Shown here in pieces: positions 42,448-54,584 of a stretch of DNA of 64,000 nucleotides. The stretch is from Hyphomicrobiaceae bacterium (GTDB lineage: Bacteria; Pseudomonadota; Alphaproteobacteria; Rhizobiales; Devosiaceae). The stretch lies in NCBI GenBank assembly GCA_020638065.1, contig JACKJG010000009.1, forward strand, positions 1-64,000. Direction: 5' to 3'. Each line of letters opens with the position of its first letter. Position 1 is the stretch's first letter. The notes under the pieces were generated by a model, which did no database searches, was not told the origin of the DNA, and saw only the letters and a list, made by a program, of their open reading frames with translations. Both the position numbers and the translations under genes were made by a program.

Positions 42448-43317
42448 ATGGCCGGCGCGGTTCCCTATTTGAAGATGAACGGATTGGGCAACGATTTCGT
42501 CGTGCTCGATGCACGTGCGCGCCCGCTTGCGCTCAGTGAAGATCAGGTGCGCTGGATCGCTGACCGGGAACAGGGGATCGGCTGCGATCAGCTGATCGTC
42601 ATGGGCCAGCCGCACTCGGACGGCGCCGACATTTTCATGAAGATCTACAATGCCGAAGGCGGCGAGGTAGATGCCTGCGGCAACGCCACCCGCTGCATCG
42701 CGGCCCTGGCAGCCGAAGAGCTGGGCAAGAGCCTTGTTACGGTCGAGACCAATGCCGGATTGCTGGCCTCAGACGTTGCCGGCGAGAGCGTGACCGTCGA
42801 TATGGGAAAGCCGCGGTTTGACTGGCAGTCGATTCCGCTGGCCGAGGAATTTGCCGATACGACGGGGATCGAATTGCAGATCGGACCGATCGACGATCCG
42901 GTGTTGCACACGCCCTCGGTTGCCAATGTCGGCAATCCGCATGCGATCTTCTGGGTCAAGGACGATCCGGACCATTACGATCTGGAGCGGTTCGGGCCAT
43001 TGCTGGAGAACCACCCGATTTTCCCCGAACGCGCCAATATCTCGATCGCGCAGGTGCTTGAAGGCAATCACATCAAGGTGCGCGTCTGGGAGCGGGGCGT
43101 TGGTGAAACGCTGGCCTGCGGCACGGCAGCCTGCGCCGTCGGCGTATCCGCCGCGCGCAAGCGGCTGACCGGACGCGACACGATCATCCAGCTACGTGGC
43201 GGAGACCTTGCGATTTCCTGGCGCGAGAGTGACGATCATATCCTGATGAAGGGCCCCTGGTCGCTTGATGGCGAGGGGGAATTGCCGGCCGATCTGTTCT
43301 CGACGGAAGCGGCCTGA
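42448..43317 (+). CDS. dapF: Diaminopimelate epimerase
   Basis: 289 residues from the ATG giving MAGAVPYLKMNGLGNDFVV; the open frame extends 10 residues further. Converts LL- to meso-diaminopimelate for peptidoglycan and lysine. The two catalytic Cys are in VDACGNATRC and ETLACGTAACAVG, both intact; NAEGGEVDACGN and NVGNPHAIFWV are also typical. Its stop overlaps the mtaB start (TGATG), and dapF-mtaB-ftsY is a conserved rhizobial order. Confidence 0.97.
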   Translation: MAGAVPYLKMNGLGNDFVVLDARARPLALSEDQVRWIADREQGIGCDQLIVMGQPHSDGADIFMKIYNAEGGEVDACGNATRCIAALAAEELGKSLVTVETNAGLLASDVAGESVTVDMGKPRFDWQSIPLAEEFADTTGIELQIGPIDDPVLHTPSVANVGNPHAIFWVKDDPDHYDLERFGPLLENHPIFPERANISIAQVLEGNHIKVRVWERGVGETLACGTAACAVGVSAARKRLTGRDTIIQLRGGDLAISWRESDDHILMKGPWSLDGEGELPADLFSTEAA

Positions 43318-44585
43318 TGGCAAAAGTCGATACGTTGACATTCGGCTGCCGGCTCAACGCCTACGAGTCGGAGGTGATCCGCACTCTGGCCGGCGAAGCG
43401 CTCGGCGAGGATGTGCTGATCGTCAATTCCTGCGCGGTGACCGGCGAGGCAGTGCGTCAGGCGCGCCAGGCGATCCGCAAGGCCAAGCGCGACAATCCCG
43501 ATCTCAGGATCGTCGTGACCGGCTGCGCGGCCCAGACCGAGGCGGAAACGTTCGGCGCGATGGACGAGGTTGCGCTGGTCATCGGCAATCACGAAAAGCT
43601 CAAGCCGGAAACCTACCGCACGATGCGGCTCGATCTGCCCGCGACCGAAAAGGTCAAGGTCAACGACATCATGGCGGTGACCGAGACGGCCGGTCATCTG
43701 ATCGACGGGCTCGACGGCCGTGCGCGCGCGTTCGTGCAGGTGCAGAATGGCTGCGATCATCGCTGCACCTTCTGCATCATTCCATTCGGGCGCGGGCCGT
43801 CGCGGTCGGTGCCGATGGGCGAGGTGGTCGAACAGATCAAGCTATTGGCCGGCAATGGCTATGCCGAGGTCGTGCTGACCGGGGTCGATATCACCTCCTA
43901 CGGGCCGGACCTGCCGGGGCAGCCAAGTCTCGGCAAGCTGGTGCAGCAGATCCTGCGCCACGTGCCCGATCTGCCACGGCTCAGAATTTCCTCCATCGAT
44001 TCCATCGAAGCCGACGATGCGCTGATGGAGTCCCTTTCTGATCCAAGGCTGATGCCGCATCTGCATCTGTCGCTGCAATCGGGTGACGACATGATCCTGA
44101 AGCGGATGAAGCGGCGGCATTTGCGCGACGATACGTTGCGCTTTGTCCAAGAGGCGCGGCGCATCCGGCCCGAGATGGTGTTCGGCGCCGATATCATTGC
44201 CGGGTTTCCGACCGAAACCGAGGACATGTTCGCCAATTCCCTCGCGATCATCGATGAGGCCGATATCATCCACACGCATATCTTTCCCTATTCGGAACGC
44301 CAGGGCACGCCCGCGGCGCGGATTCCGAACAAGGTGCCCAAGGCCCTGCGCAAGGAACGGGCGGCCCGGCTTCGGGAGGCAGGTGCGCGGCGGTTTGCGG
44401 CGCATTGCACCTCGCGCGTTGGTCTCAGCGAACGGGTTCTCGTCGAGCAGAGCGGGATGGGCCGAACCGAGCAATTCCTGCCGGTTGCGCTTGAGGGTGG
44501 TTTGCCTGGCGAGATCGTTGACGTGCGGATTAGTGGCATGTCCGATCAAGGCCTTGAGGGTGTTCCCGTCCGGCGGGCAGCTTAG
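43317..44585 (+). CDS. mtaB: tRNA N6-threonylcarbamoyladenosine(37)-C2 methylthiotransferase MtaB
   Basis: 422 residues, a radical-SAM methylthiotransferase converting t6A37 to ms2t6A37. N-terminal UPF0004 domain Cys (GCRLNAYESE at C11, NSCAVTGEA, VTGCAAQTEAE) bind one cluster; the radical-SAM CDHRCTFC binds the second. A C-terminal TRAM-like region follows. MtaB rather than MiaB or RimO is favoured by the LTFGCRLNAYES opening and by gene order dapF-mtaB-ftsY. Confidence 0.93.
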   Translation: MAKVDTLTFGCRLNAYESEVIRTLAGEALGEDVLIVNSCAVTGEAVRQARQAIRKAKRDNPDLRIVVTGCAAQTEAETFGAMDEVALVIGNHEKLKPETYRTMRLDLPATEKVKVNDIMAVTETAGHLIDGLDGRARAFVQVQNGCDHRCTFCIIPFGRGPSRSVPMGEVVEQIKLLAGNGYAEVVLTGVDITSYGPDLPGQPSLGKLVQQILRHVPDLPRLRISSIDSIEADDALMESLSDPRLMPHLHLSLQSGDDMILKRMKRRHLRDDTLRFVQEARRIRPEMVFGADIIAGFPTETEDMFANSLAIIDEADIIHTHIFPYSERQGTPAARIPNKVPKALRKERAARLREAGARRFAAHCTSRVGLSERVLVEQSGMGRTEQFLPVALEGGLPGEIVDVRISGMSDQGLEGVPVRRAA

Positions 44586-44594
44586 GAGATCGGT

Positions 44595-45943
<1,349 letters not shown>

Positions 45944-45947
<4 letters not shown>

Positions 45948-46543
45948 GTTCAGAAGACAAGGACGAACAGATCAATTGGGACGAGCTTCGGCCGCAACTG
46001 ATCAAGCTCGGGCTCGAACTCGGGCCCCTGATCCTGTTCTTCATCGTCAATGCCCGTGCCGGGATATTCGTTGCGACGGCCTGGTTCATGGCGGCGATGG
46101 CTGTGTCATTGGCGCTGAGCTGGCTGATCATGAAACGCATTGCGATCATGCCGCTGGTGACCGGCATCGTGGTTCTGATCTTTGGCGGACTGACGCTCTG
46201 GCTGCAGGACGACACGTTCATCAAGATGAAGCCGACGATCGTCAATTCCCTGTTCGCGGTGGTGCTTCTGGGCGGTCTGTTGTTCGGGCAGAACCTGCTC
46301 AAATATGTCTTTGGCGAGGTCTACAAGCTGCAGGAAGAAGGCTGGCGGCAAATGACCCTCAGATGGGGCCTGTTCTTCGTGGTGCTCGCCATTCTCAATG
46401 AAGTGGTCTGGCGGAGTTTTTCGACCGACATCTGGGTGGCGTTCAAAGTGTGGGGCATCATGCCGCTGACATTCGTGTTCTCGATCCTGCAATGGCCGCT
46501 TCTGACGCGCTACGCGGTGACGGGGGAAGAACGCGGTGCCTGA
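45944..46543 (+). CDS. yciB: Inner membrane protein YciB (septation protein A family)
   Basis: 199 residues with five or so membrane helices. Conserved YciB/IspZ features: LGPLILFFIVNARAGIFVATAWFM, IMPLVTGIVVLIFGGLTLWLQDDTFIKMKPTIVNSLFAVVLLGG (in pieces) and RWGLFFVVLAILNEVVWR. Linked to cell-envelope integrity and septation. Overlaps ftsY by 4 bases and the next gene by 8. Confidence 0.93.
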
Positions 46544-46919
46544 TCTCGAGAAGAACCGGCAAAACGTTATCGCGTTCTACCAAATGGCCTTCACTGACGG
46601 CAAACCGCGCGAGGCCGTCGAAGCTTTTGTGGGCGCCAGCTATCGGCAGCACAATCCACATGTCGCGGACGGCAAAGACGGGTTCATCGCCTATTTCGAG
46701 CGCATGGCGGAGGAATATCCGGACAAGCACCTGCAGATCCTCAGATCGGTGGCCGAAGGCCATCTGGTCATGGTGCATACGCACCAGATCTGGCCGGGCG
46801 ATGAGGATTATGTGTCGATGGATGTGTTCCGGCTGGATGAGGCCGGAAAGATTGTCGAACACTGGGACGTGATGCAGACCATTCCGCAAGAGCTGGCGCA
46901 CGAAAACGGCATGTTCTGA
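46536..46919 (+). CDS. SnoaL-like/NTF2-fold polyketide cyclase-type protein
   Basis: 127 residues, start GTG inside the yciB end. The fold is recognisable from FYQMAFTDGKPREAVEAF, YRQHNPHVADGKDGFIAYFERM and VMVHTHQIWPG followed by MDVFRLDEAGKIVEHWDVMQ, typical of SnoaL-like proteins with the conserved His-Asn. Most such bacterial proteins have no known reaction. The last gene of the dapF-mtaB-ftsY-yciB run; convergent with the MAPEG gene. Confidence 0.87.
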   Translation: MPDLEKNRQNVIAFYQMAFTDGKPREAVEAFVGASYRQHNPHVADGKDGFIAYFERMAEEYPDKHLQILRSVAEGHLVMVHTHQIWPGDEDYVSMDVFRLDEAGKIVEHWDVMQTIPQELAHENGMF

Positions 46920-46936
46920 GCGCCTAGCGCGCTACG

Positions 46937-47335
46937 TCAGACGAAAAGGCCGACCAGAACCAGGGCAATGCCGAGGGTGGCGATGTTCCACGAAAAGGTT
47001 CTGAGCCAGGGCACGCCCCACAAGTAAAGCGGCAGATAGATAATCCGGAAGGCGAGATAGAGCCCGGCGCCCCATTGGGTCAGCCCATTGCTCTTGCCGA
47101 TGAGGGCCGCCATAAGAACGAGGGCGGCGAAAGCCGGGAATGTTTCGTTGAAATTACGCAGTGCCCGCTCGGCGCGTCCGGCCAGCTTTTGGGCCGGAGG
47201 TGCATTGTCGCGCGAACCGACGGTTTCGGCATTTCCGACCTGCGCCTTGTAGGTGAAGGAATTGACGCTGACATGCACCAGCAACCAGAAGGCCGCGCCG
47301 GCGAGCATCCAGAATTCAAATGACATTTGCGGCAT
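46937..47335 (-). CDS. MAPEG family protein
   Basis: 132 residues, four predicted membrane helices. The MAPEG signature AERALRNFNETFPAFAALV near 56-74 is visible (Arg-x-x-x-Asn-x-x-Glu-x-x-Pro). Family members are membrane-bound glutathione-dependent enzymes in eukaryotes; bacterial homologues are largely unassigned. It lies 24 bases after the LysE-family gene and reads the same direction. Confidence 0.9.
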   Translation of the reverse strand: MPQMSFEFWMLAGAAFWLLVHVSVNSFTYKAQVGNAETVGSRDNAPPAQKLAGRAERALRNFNETFPAFAALVLMAALIGKSNGLTQWGAGLYLAFRIIYLPLYLWGVPWLRTFSWNIATLGIALVLVGLFV

Positions 47336-47359
47336 AAAGCTCTCCCGGCGTGCTTCGGC

Positions 47360-47974
47360 TCACGCTTCGCTGAGGGCCAGCCGCAGGCCCATCGCACCAA
47401 AGGCCAGCGCCGTCAGGCGGCGGAACCAGGCCATGACGTTTTCCCGGGCAAGCACATAGTCACGCGCCAGGGCTGCGAACTGGCCATAGATCACGAAAAC
47501 GACAAAGGTCATTAGCATGAAGATGGCCGACAGGAGCAGCATGTGCGGCAGCGCATTGGGCGTGTCGAACGGCGCAAATTGCGGAAGAAAGGCGAGAAAG
47601 AAGACGGAGAGTTTGGGATTGAGGATATTGATCAGAAAGCCGGTGCGCACCGTTTGCCAAAGGGTCCTGTTGTCCTTTCGCGGCGAGATCGACAGGGTGC
47701 CCCGGTCGCGCAGAACCTGTATGGCGAGATAGATCAGATAGGCTGCGCCGGTGAATTTGAAGATCTGGAACAGAATTGCGCTGGTGTGCAGCAGGGCCGC
47801 GACGCCGAGAATGGCGGCACTGATATGCGGCAGGATTCCGAGGGTGCAGCCGAGGGCGGCAAAGGCGCTGGCCAGCCGACCGCGGCCAATTCCAACGGCA
47901 AGGGTGTAAACAACGCCGGTGCCCGGGGCGAGCACGACGATCAGGGCGGTGATGAGGAATTCAGGGGAGATCAT
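47360..47974 (-). CDS. LysE family translocator
   Basis: 204 residues from the ATG at 47974 (MISPEFLITALIVVLAPGTGVVYTLAVGI), a clear LysE/RhtB start with the conserved PGP-like APGTG loop. Five or six membrane helices follow. Exports amino acids or related compounds; substrate unknown. The ATG overlaps the stop of the preceding secreted-protein gene (ATGA), so the two are translated together. The open frame upstream overlaps that gene and is not used. Confidence 0.9.
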   Translation of the reverse strand: MISPEFLITALIVVLAPGTGVVYTLAVGIGRGRLASAFAALGCTLGILPHISAAILGVAALLHTSAILFQIFKFTGAAYLIYLAIQVLRDRGTLSISPRKDNRTLWQTVRTGFLINILNPKLSVFFLAFLPQFAPFDTPNALPHMLLLSAIFMLMTFVVFVIYGQFAALARDYVLARENVMAWFRRLTALAFGAMGLRLALSEA

Positions 47975-48450
47975 CACATGGAATCCTTGAGCTGCTGCAG
48001 GGTTGTTGGGACCGTGTTCAGGACAAATGGGACCCGGCTCCGCCGGGCCAGCCCGAACATGTCCCCGCTGGTCTGTTCCTTGAGATCGTCCAAATAGTCG
48101 GGCAAGGCTTGACACTCCCATCCGCCACGCTGACCAGTGACCGGATTATAGCTATTTTCCCCGTAGTTGAAGCACATCAGCAGCGGGGACGATGCGTTGT
48201 CAGTTTCGCTCAATACTATCCACTCGCCTTTCACGATGCGGGAGTTTCCGGGAAACCACAAATAGGCCTTTCCGCGCGACGACAGATATTCCACCTGCGT
48301 GCCGAAGTGGCTGTCGTAGTGAAGGTTGGTTGTGTTTTTCTGGGCGTCATAGATTTCGTCAAGGGTTGAGGCCGTGCCTTGCGAAAAAGCCGATGCGGGA
48401 AGTATCGCTGCCAAAACAATGGCGATGAAAAAACCAAGAACTTTATGCAT
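47974..48450 (-). CDS. Secreted hypothetical protein
   Basis: 158 residues with a signal peptide (MHKVLGFFIAIVLAAILPASAFSQ, split after about residue 23). The mature part contains LWFPGNSRIVKGEWIVL, CFNYGENSYNP and GWECQALPDYL; the two Cys around 94 and 112 may pair. No family recognised. It overlaps the LysE-family start by 4 bases and lies downstream of the sucB terminator, so it has its own promoter. Confidence 0.7.
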   Translation of the reverse strand: MHKVLGFFIAIVLAAILPASAFSQGTASTLDEIYDAQKNTTNLHYDSHFGTQVEYLSSRGKAYLWFPGNSRIVKGEWIVLSETDNASSPLLMCFNYGENSYNPVTGQRGGWECQALPDYLDDLKEQTSGDMFGLARRSRVPFVLNTVPTTLQQLKDSM

Positions 48451-48521
48451 GAAGTATTCTCATATTACGAATTGAGTCCGCACCAACCCTCGCCTGAAAC
48501 ACAGAATCATGCAAACGAAAA

Positions 48522-48550
48522 CCCCGCTGGAGCGTCGAGCTCCGGCGGGG
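48522..48550 (-). terminator. Intrinsic terminator after sucB
   Basis: 12-bp stem CCCCGCTGGAGC / GCTCCGGCGGGG with one G-U pair and a 5-base loop; on the minus strand it is followed by TTTTCGTTT. It lies 26 bases after the sucB stop and closes the TCA-cycle operon. Confidence 0.85.
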
Positions 48551-48576
48551 TCAAATCGCAAGTCTTGTTGGTGTAT

Positions 48577-49851
<1,275 letters not shown>

Positions 49852-49907
49852 TGGCTTGGCCTGGTAATTTCGATTCGGGGTTAGCTATCAGGTTCGGGTG
49901 TTCGGCA

Positions 49908-52895
49908 CTATTGGGCAAAGGCCTCATCCAGGAAGTTCCTGAGTTCGGCCTTGTGTTTGCTCATCAGCCCGGTTGCGGTGGACGCAGAGGCCGGGCGGCC
50001 CACATATTGCGGACGTTCACCGGCACGGCCGAGCTGTTCGAGAACCCATTCGATATAGGGCTGGATAAAGGCCCAGGACCCCATATTCTTCGGCTCTTCC
50101 TGACACCAGAAAATATCGGCATTGGGGAAGCGGGCCAGTTCGGTATGCATGGCTTTGGCCGGGAAGGGATAGAGCTGCTCGATGCGCATCAGGTAGACGT
50201 CGTCGATGCCGCGTTCCTCACGATCCTCAAGCAGATCATAATAGACCTTGCCGGTGCACAGGACCACGCGGCGGATCTTGTCGTCCGCGGCAAGCTTGAT
50301 CGAGGTTTTCGGTGCACCCGGCGTTTCCGCATCATCCCAGAGCAGGCGGTGGAAACAGCAGTCCGGCCCCATTTCCTCAAGGCTTGAAGTGGCCCGCTTG
50401 TGACGCAAAAGGCTTTTCGGCGTCATCAGGATCAGCGGCTTTCTGAAGTCGCGATTGAGCTGGCGCCGGAGGATGTGGAAATAGTTGGCAGGGGTGGTGC
50501 AGTTGGCGACCTGCATATTGTCTTCTGCGCACAATTGCAGATAGCGCTCGATACGGCCGGACGAATGTTCGGGACCCTGGCCTTCATAACCATGCGGCAG
50601 CATGACGACGAGACCGGACATGCGGAACCATTTGCGCTCGCCGGCCGAGACGAACTGATCGAGCACGACCTGAGCACCGTTGACGAAATCGCCGAACTGG
50701 GCTTCCCAGATGGTCAGGGCGGTGGGTTCGGCCAGCGAATAGCCATATTCAAAGCCAAGCACCGCTTCTTCGGACAGCATCGAATTGATGACCTCGTAGC
50801 GGGCCTGATCGGGGCTGAGATCGTTGAGTGGCGTGTAGCTTTCCTCGGTTTCCTGATCGTAAAATACCGAATTGCGCTGAGCGAAGGTGCCACGTTCGCA
50901 ATCCTGACCGGAAAGGCGCACCGGGTTGCCTTCGAGCAGCAAGGAACCGAAGGCCAGGGCCTCGGCGGTCGCCCAGTTCATGCCCTCGCCGGCCTCGATG
51001 GAGTCGAGCCGAGCCTTGTTGAAGCGCTCGATGGTGCGGTGGGCGTGAAATCCTTCGGGCAGGGTGGTCAGTTTGCGGCCGATGGTCCTGAGCGTCTCGA
51101 CCTCGACGCCGGTATGGCCGCGCCGGGCGCCGTCCTCGTCGGCCATCTTGAAGTTCTTCCAGGCGCCATCGAGCCAGTCGGCCTTGTTGGGCCGGTAATC
51201 GTCGCCGCCCTCGAATTCGGTCTCCAGATGCGCCATGAAATCGGCGACCATCTTGTCGAACTCGGCACGGGTGATGAGCCCTTCTCCAATCAGCTTTTCG
51301 GAATAGGTTTCGAGCGCTGTTGGGTGGGCCTTGATGCGCTTGTACATCAGCGGCTGGGTCAGTGACGGATCATCGCCTTCATTGTGGCCGAAGCGGCGAT
51401 AGCAGAACATGTCGATGACCACGGGCCGGCGAAAACGCTGGCGGAACTCGGTGGCGACCTTGGCGGCAAAGACCACGGCTTCGGGGTCGTCGCCGTTCAC
51501 ATGGAAAACCGGCGCTTCGATCATCTTGGCCACATCGGTGGGATAGGGCGAGGAGCGCGAATGCATCGGCGAGGTGGTGAAGCCGATCTGGTTGTTGACG
51601 ACAAAGTGGATCGAGCCGCCGGTGCGGTGCCCCTTGAGGCCGGACAGGCCGAAACACTCAGCCACCACGCCCTGGCCGGCAAAGGCGGCATCGCCGTGGA
51701 TGAGCAGCGGCAGAACGGTGGTGCGGTTGACCCGGCGCGGCTCGACGAAACGGTGGTCGATGGCGGAATTCTGATCCTGTTTGGCGCGGGACTTGCCGAG
51801 GACGACCGGGTTGACGATTTCGAGGTGCGAGGGATTGGCGGTCAGCGAGAGGTGCACCTTGTTATCGTCGAAGGTGCGGTCCGAGGAGGCGCCGAGATGG
51901 TATTTGACGTCGCCCGAACCCTCGACATCGTCGGGATAGTAGGCGCCGCCCTTGAATTCGTGAAACAGGGCGCGGTGCGGCTTGCCCATGACCTGGGTCA
52001 GAACATTGAGCCGGCCGCGATGGGCCATGCCCAGAACGATGTCCTTCATGCCCAGCGCGCCGCCGCGCTTGATGATCTGCTCAAGGGCGGGAATGAGCGA
52101 TTCACCGCCATCGAGGCCGAAACGCTTTGTGCCGGTATATTTCTTGTCGAGGAATTTCTCGAATGCCTCGGCCTCCATCAGCTTGTTGAGGATGGCCTTC
52201 TTGCCCATGTCGGTGAAGCTGATTTCCTTGTCCGGGCCTTCGATACGCTCCTGAATCCAGGCCTTGGCCTCCGGATCGGAAATGTGCATGAATTCCACGC
52301 CCAGCGTCGAGCAATAGGTCCGCCGGAGGATTTCGAGCATTTCGGGAATGGTGGCGTATTCCAGCCCGAGATAGAAATCGATGAAGATCTTGCGGTCGTA
52401 ATCGGCTTCGGTGAATCCATAGCTTTTCGGGTCAAGCTCGGGGGCGTCAGGCTTGTTGGCAAGGCCCAGCGGATCGAGATCGGCATGCAGGTGGCCGCGC
52501 ATGCGATAGGCGCGGATCATCATGATCGAGTGAATGGAATCGCGGGTCGAGCGCAGGATTTTCTGCGGATCGACGGGCTCGCCTTTTGCTTCCGCCTTCT
52601 TGGCTTCGGCCTTGTGAATCTTGACCGCGATGTCGCCCCAGTCGCCGTCAAGGGCGGAAACCAGTTCGCCATTTGCCTGTTGCGGCCAGTCATTGCGGGC
52701 CCAACTCGGGCCTTCGGCGTTGCGGGCGATTTCGCTGGCCTGATCTTTCAGTCCGGCAAAGAAACTGCGCCAGCTTTCATCGACGCTTTGCGGATCCTTG
52801 GAATAGGCCGCGTAAAGCTCTTCAATATAGTCGGCGTTGCCGCCGTATAGAAAAGAAGTGAGCAGGAACGTTTCGTTCTTTTCCTGTCTTGTCAT
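49908..52895 (-). CDS. sucA: 2-oxoglutarate dehydrogenase E1 component
   Basis: 995 residues, thiamine-diphosphate-dependent, decarboxylates 2-oxoglutarate. Recognisable: FLYGGNADYIEELYAAY at the start, the ThDP-domain segments GMAHRGRLNVL, HGDAAFAGQGVVAE and NNQIGFTTSP, and the C-terminal LVVMLPHGYEGQGPEHSSGR. Length is normal. GGTGGG lies just before the ATG, directly after a hairpin. Operon order with sucC, sucD and sucB. Confidence 0.97.
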   Translation of the reverse strand: MTRQEKNETFLLTSFLYGGNADYIEELYAAYSKDPQSVDESWRSFFAGLKDQASEIARNAEGPSWARNDWPQQANGELVSALDGDWGDIAVKIHKAEAKKAEAKGEPVDPQKILRSTRDSIHSIMMIRAYRMRGHLHADLDPLGLANKPDAPELDPKSYGFTEADYDRKIFIDFYLGLEYATIPEMLEILRRTYCSTLGVEFMHISDPEAKAWIQERIEGPDKEISFTDMGKKAILNKLMEAEAFEKFLDKKYTGTKRFGLDGGESLIPALEQIIKRGGALGMKDIVLGMAHRGRLNVLTQVMGKPHRALFHEFKGGAYYPDDVEGSGDVKYHLGASSDRTFDDNKVHLSLTANPSHLEIVNPVVLGKSRAKQDQNSAIDHRFVEPRRVNRTTVLPLLIHGDAAFAGQGVVAECFGLSGLKGHRTGGSIHFVVNNQIGFTTSPMHSRSSPYPTDVAKMIEAPVFHVNGDDPEAVVFAAKVATEFRQRFRRPVVIDMFCYRRFGHNEGDDPSLTQPLMYKRIKAHPTALETYSEKLIGEGLITRAEFDKMVADFMAHLETEFEGGDDYRPNKADWLDGAWKNFKMADEDGARRGHTGVEVETLRTIGRKLTTLPEGFHAHRTIERFNKARLDSIEAGEGMNWATAEALAFGSLLLEGNPVRLSGQDCERGTFAQRNSVFYDQETEESYTPLNDLSPDQARYEVINSMLSEEAVLGFEYGYSLAEPTALTIWEAQFGDFVNGAQVVLDQFVSAGERKWFRMSGLVVMLPHGYEGQGPEHSSGRIERYLQLCAEDNMQVANCTTPANYFHILRRQLNRDFRKPLILMTPKSLLRHKRATSSLEEMGPDCCFHRLLWDDAETPGAPKTSIKLAADDKIRRVVLCTGKVYYDLLEDREERGIDDVYLMRIEQLYPFPAKAMHTELARFPNADIFWCQEEPKNMGSWAFIQPYIEWVLEQLGRAGERPQYVGRPASASTATGLMSKHKAELRNFLDEAFAQ

Positions 52896-52906
52896 TTTCC
52901 CACCTG

Positions 52907-52925
52907 CCGGAGCCAGTGGCTCCGG
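52907..52925 (-). promoter_or_regulatory. Stem-loop immediately upstream of the sucA ribosome binding site
   Basis: CCGGAGCC-AGT-GGCTCCGG, an exact 8-bp stem ending 11 bases before the sucA ATG, so its foot touches the AGGTGGG ribosome site. No T-run. Could set mRNA stability or translation of sucA within the sucD-sucA spacer. Confidence 0.5.
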
Positions 52926-53061
52926 TCCTTGATAAATTGGCCGAGTCTGACGCGGGAACCCTTAGGATGCTGTTAACGCTGATCGGGTTTGAAACGCCAT
53001 TCCCTCAAATGATGTCCCTCTACACCTTGTCGTGATCCGGCTCTTCCCGGGTCCGCAACAG

Positions 53062-53976
53062 TCATGCCTTGAAGTTCGAGATCGCCTCGGCCAGGGCCTC
53101 ACCGATCTTGGCGGGCGATTTGGACACATTTATGCCCGCAGAGCGCATGGCCTCGATCTTGTCTTCGGCGCCACCCTTGCCGCCGGACACCACCGCGCCG
53201 GCATGTCCCATGGTGCGGCCCTTGGGGGCCGTCAGCCCGGCGATGAAGCCGGCCATGGGTTTCTTGCGGCCCTTCTTGGCCTCGTCGATGAGGAATTGGG
53301 CGGCGTCCTCTTCCGCCGCACCGCCGATTTCGCCGATCATGACCATGGATTTCGTTTCGTCATCGGCAAGGAACAGTTCTAGCACGTCGATGAATTCGGT
53401 GCCCTTGACCGGATCGCCGCCAATGCCGACCGCGGTGGTCTGGCCGAGCCCGTTCACTGTCGTCTGATAGACCGCCTCATAGGTCAGGGTGCCGGAGCGC
53501 GAAACGATGCCGACCGAACCTTTCTGGAAAATGTTGCCGGGCATGATGCCGATCTTGCATTCTTCCGGGGTCAGGATGCCGGGGCAGTTCGGACCCAGCA
53601 GGCGCGAATTCGATTTTTCCAGCCGCGCCTTGACCTGAACCATGTCGAGCACGGGAACGCCTTCGGTAATGCAGACGATAAACTCGATGCCCGCATCGAT
53701 GGCCTCGATGATTGCCGCGGCGGCACCAGCGGGGGGCACGTAAACGACCGATGCGTTGGCGCCGGTCCGTTCCCTGCCCTCTGCAACGTTCGAGAAGATC
53801 GGCAGCGACGTGCCGTCAATGCCGCTCGACCAGGTCTGGCCGCCTTTTTTGGGATGGATGCCACCGACCATCCTGGTGCCGTAGTAGGCCAGGGCCTGTT
53901 CGGTGTGGAACGTGCCGGTCTTGCCGGTCAGTCCCTGCACGAGCACCTTGGTGTCTTTGTTGACGAGAATGGACAT
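53062..53976 (-). CDS. sucD: Succinyl-CoA ligase (ADP-forming) alpha subunit
   Basis: 304 residues. CoA-binding Rossmann start MSILVNKDTKVLVQGLTGKTGTFH, the PPAGAAAAIIEAIDAG region, GPNCPGI with the CoA-binding Cys, and the active-site His in GRTMGHAGAVVSGG near 246. Substrate-level phosphorylation step of the TCA cycle with SucC. Here two extra genes lie between sucC and sucD, where the two usually adjoin. Confidence 0.97.
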   Translation of the reverse strand: MSILVNKDTKVLVQGLTGKTGTFHTEQALAYYGTRMVGGIHPKKGGQTWSSGIDGTSLPIFSNVAEGRERTGANASVVYVPPAGAAAAIIEAIDAGIEFIVCITEGVPVLDMVQVKARLEKSNSRLLGPNCPGILTPEECKIGIMPGNIFQKGSVGIVSRSGTLTYEAVYQTTVNGLGQTTAVGIGGDPVKGTEFIDVLELFLADDETKSMVMIGEIGGAAEEDAAQFLIDEAKKGRKKPMAGFIAGLTAPKGRTMGHAGAVVSGGKGGAEDKIEAMRSAGINVSKSPAKIGEALAEAISNFKA

Positions 53977-54027
53977 AAGGTTTTTCCGTTCCGTTTTTCG
54001 TTTGCCGGGTTGTGGCAGGCGGCGGGT

Positions 54028-54564
54028 TTACTTCTTCAAATCGACAATGCGGGTGATCTGGTAGCGAAAGCCTTCCGCGTCCTGGAAGGCATGGACCAGG
54101 GTCAGATGATCCTCACCGGGCATCTGCCAGCTTCCATATTCGCCCATTTCATCCCACTCCACGTGGCCGCTGAGGGCAGGGTTCTCGCCGATCTTGGCGA
54201 TATCAAAATCAATCTCGCCATCGTTCATATCGAAGGAACAATAGGTGATGACGTGATTGGGATATTCTTCGCGGAAGCTCCAGATATAGGCCGCCCCGCC
54301 GGGTTCGTAGATGCGCGAGGCCGAAGCCTCGTCATAGAATGTGCGGCCATAGGGAGAATCGAGTTCCCAGCCATCGGCCTGCAATTCGTCGCCGACCTTG
54401 TCTTCCTCGCGCACGATTTCGAGACAGAACTTGCCCGCATCGGCGACGATTCGGTCTTCGGTTGTCGTGTTGCCCTTGGTCTTGGCCAGAACCGGCGCGG
54501 CCATCAGGCCGACGAATAATGCGGCGCACACGATCGCGCTCTTTGCAAAAACACCCCTGATCAT
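54028..54564 (-). CDS. Secreted hypothetical protein inserted in the suc operon
   Basis: 178 residues with a signal peptide (positive start, then Ala/Val/Leu-rich, cleavage after VLA near 27). The mature part is acidic and aromatic, with VREEDKVGDELQADGWELDSPYGRTFYD in pieces and a Cys near 48 and 109. No family recognised. It lies 51 bases upstream of sucD and 20 bases after the cupin gene, reading the same way, so it is likely transcribed with the TCA genes without an evident metabolic role. Confidence 0.7.
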   Translation of the reverse strand: MIRGVFAKSAIVCAALFVGLMAAPVLAKTKGNTTTEDRIVADAGKFCLEIVREEDKVGDELQADGWELDSPYGRTFYDEASASRIYEPGGAAYIWSFREEYPNHVITYCSFDMNDGEIDFDIAKIGENPALSGHVEWDEMGEYGSWQMPGEDHLTLVHAFQDAEGFRYQITRIVDLKK

Positions 54565-54584
54565 CTCTGGACCTCCCTGCTTGT

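Noticed and set aside
51384..52850. Long plus-strand open frame antisense to sucA
   Set aside because: Shadow of a conserved enzyme; no recognisable protein.
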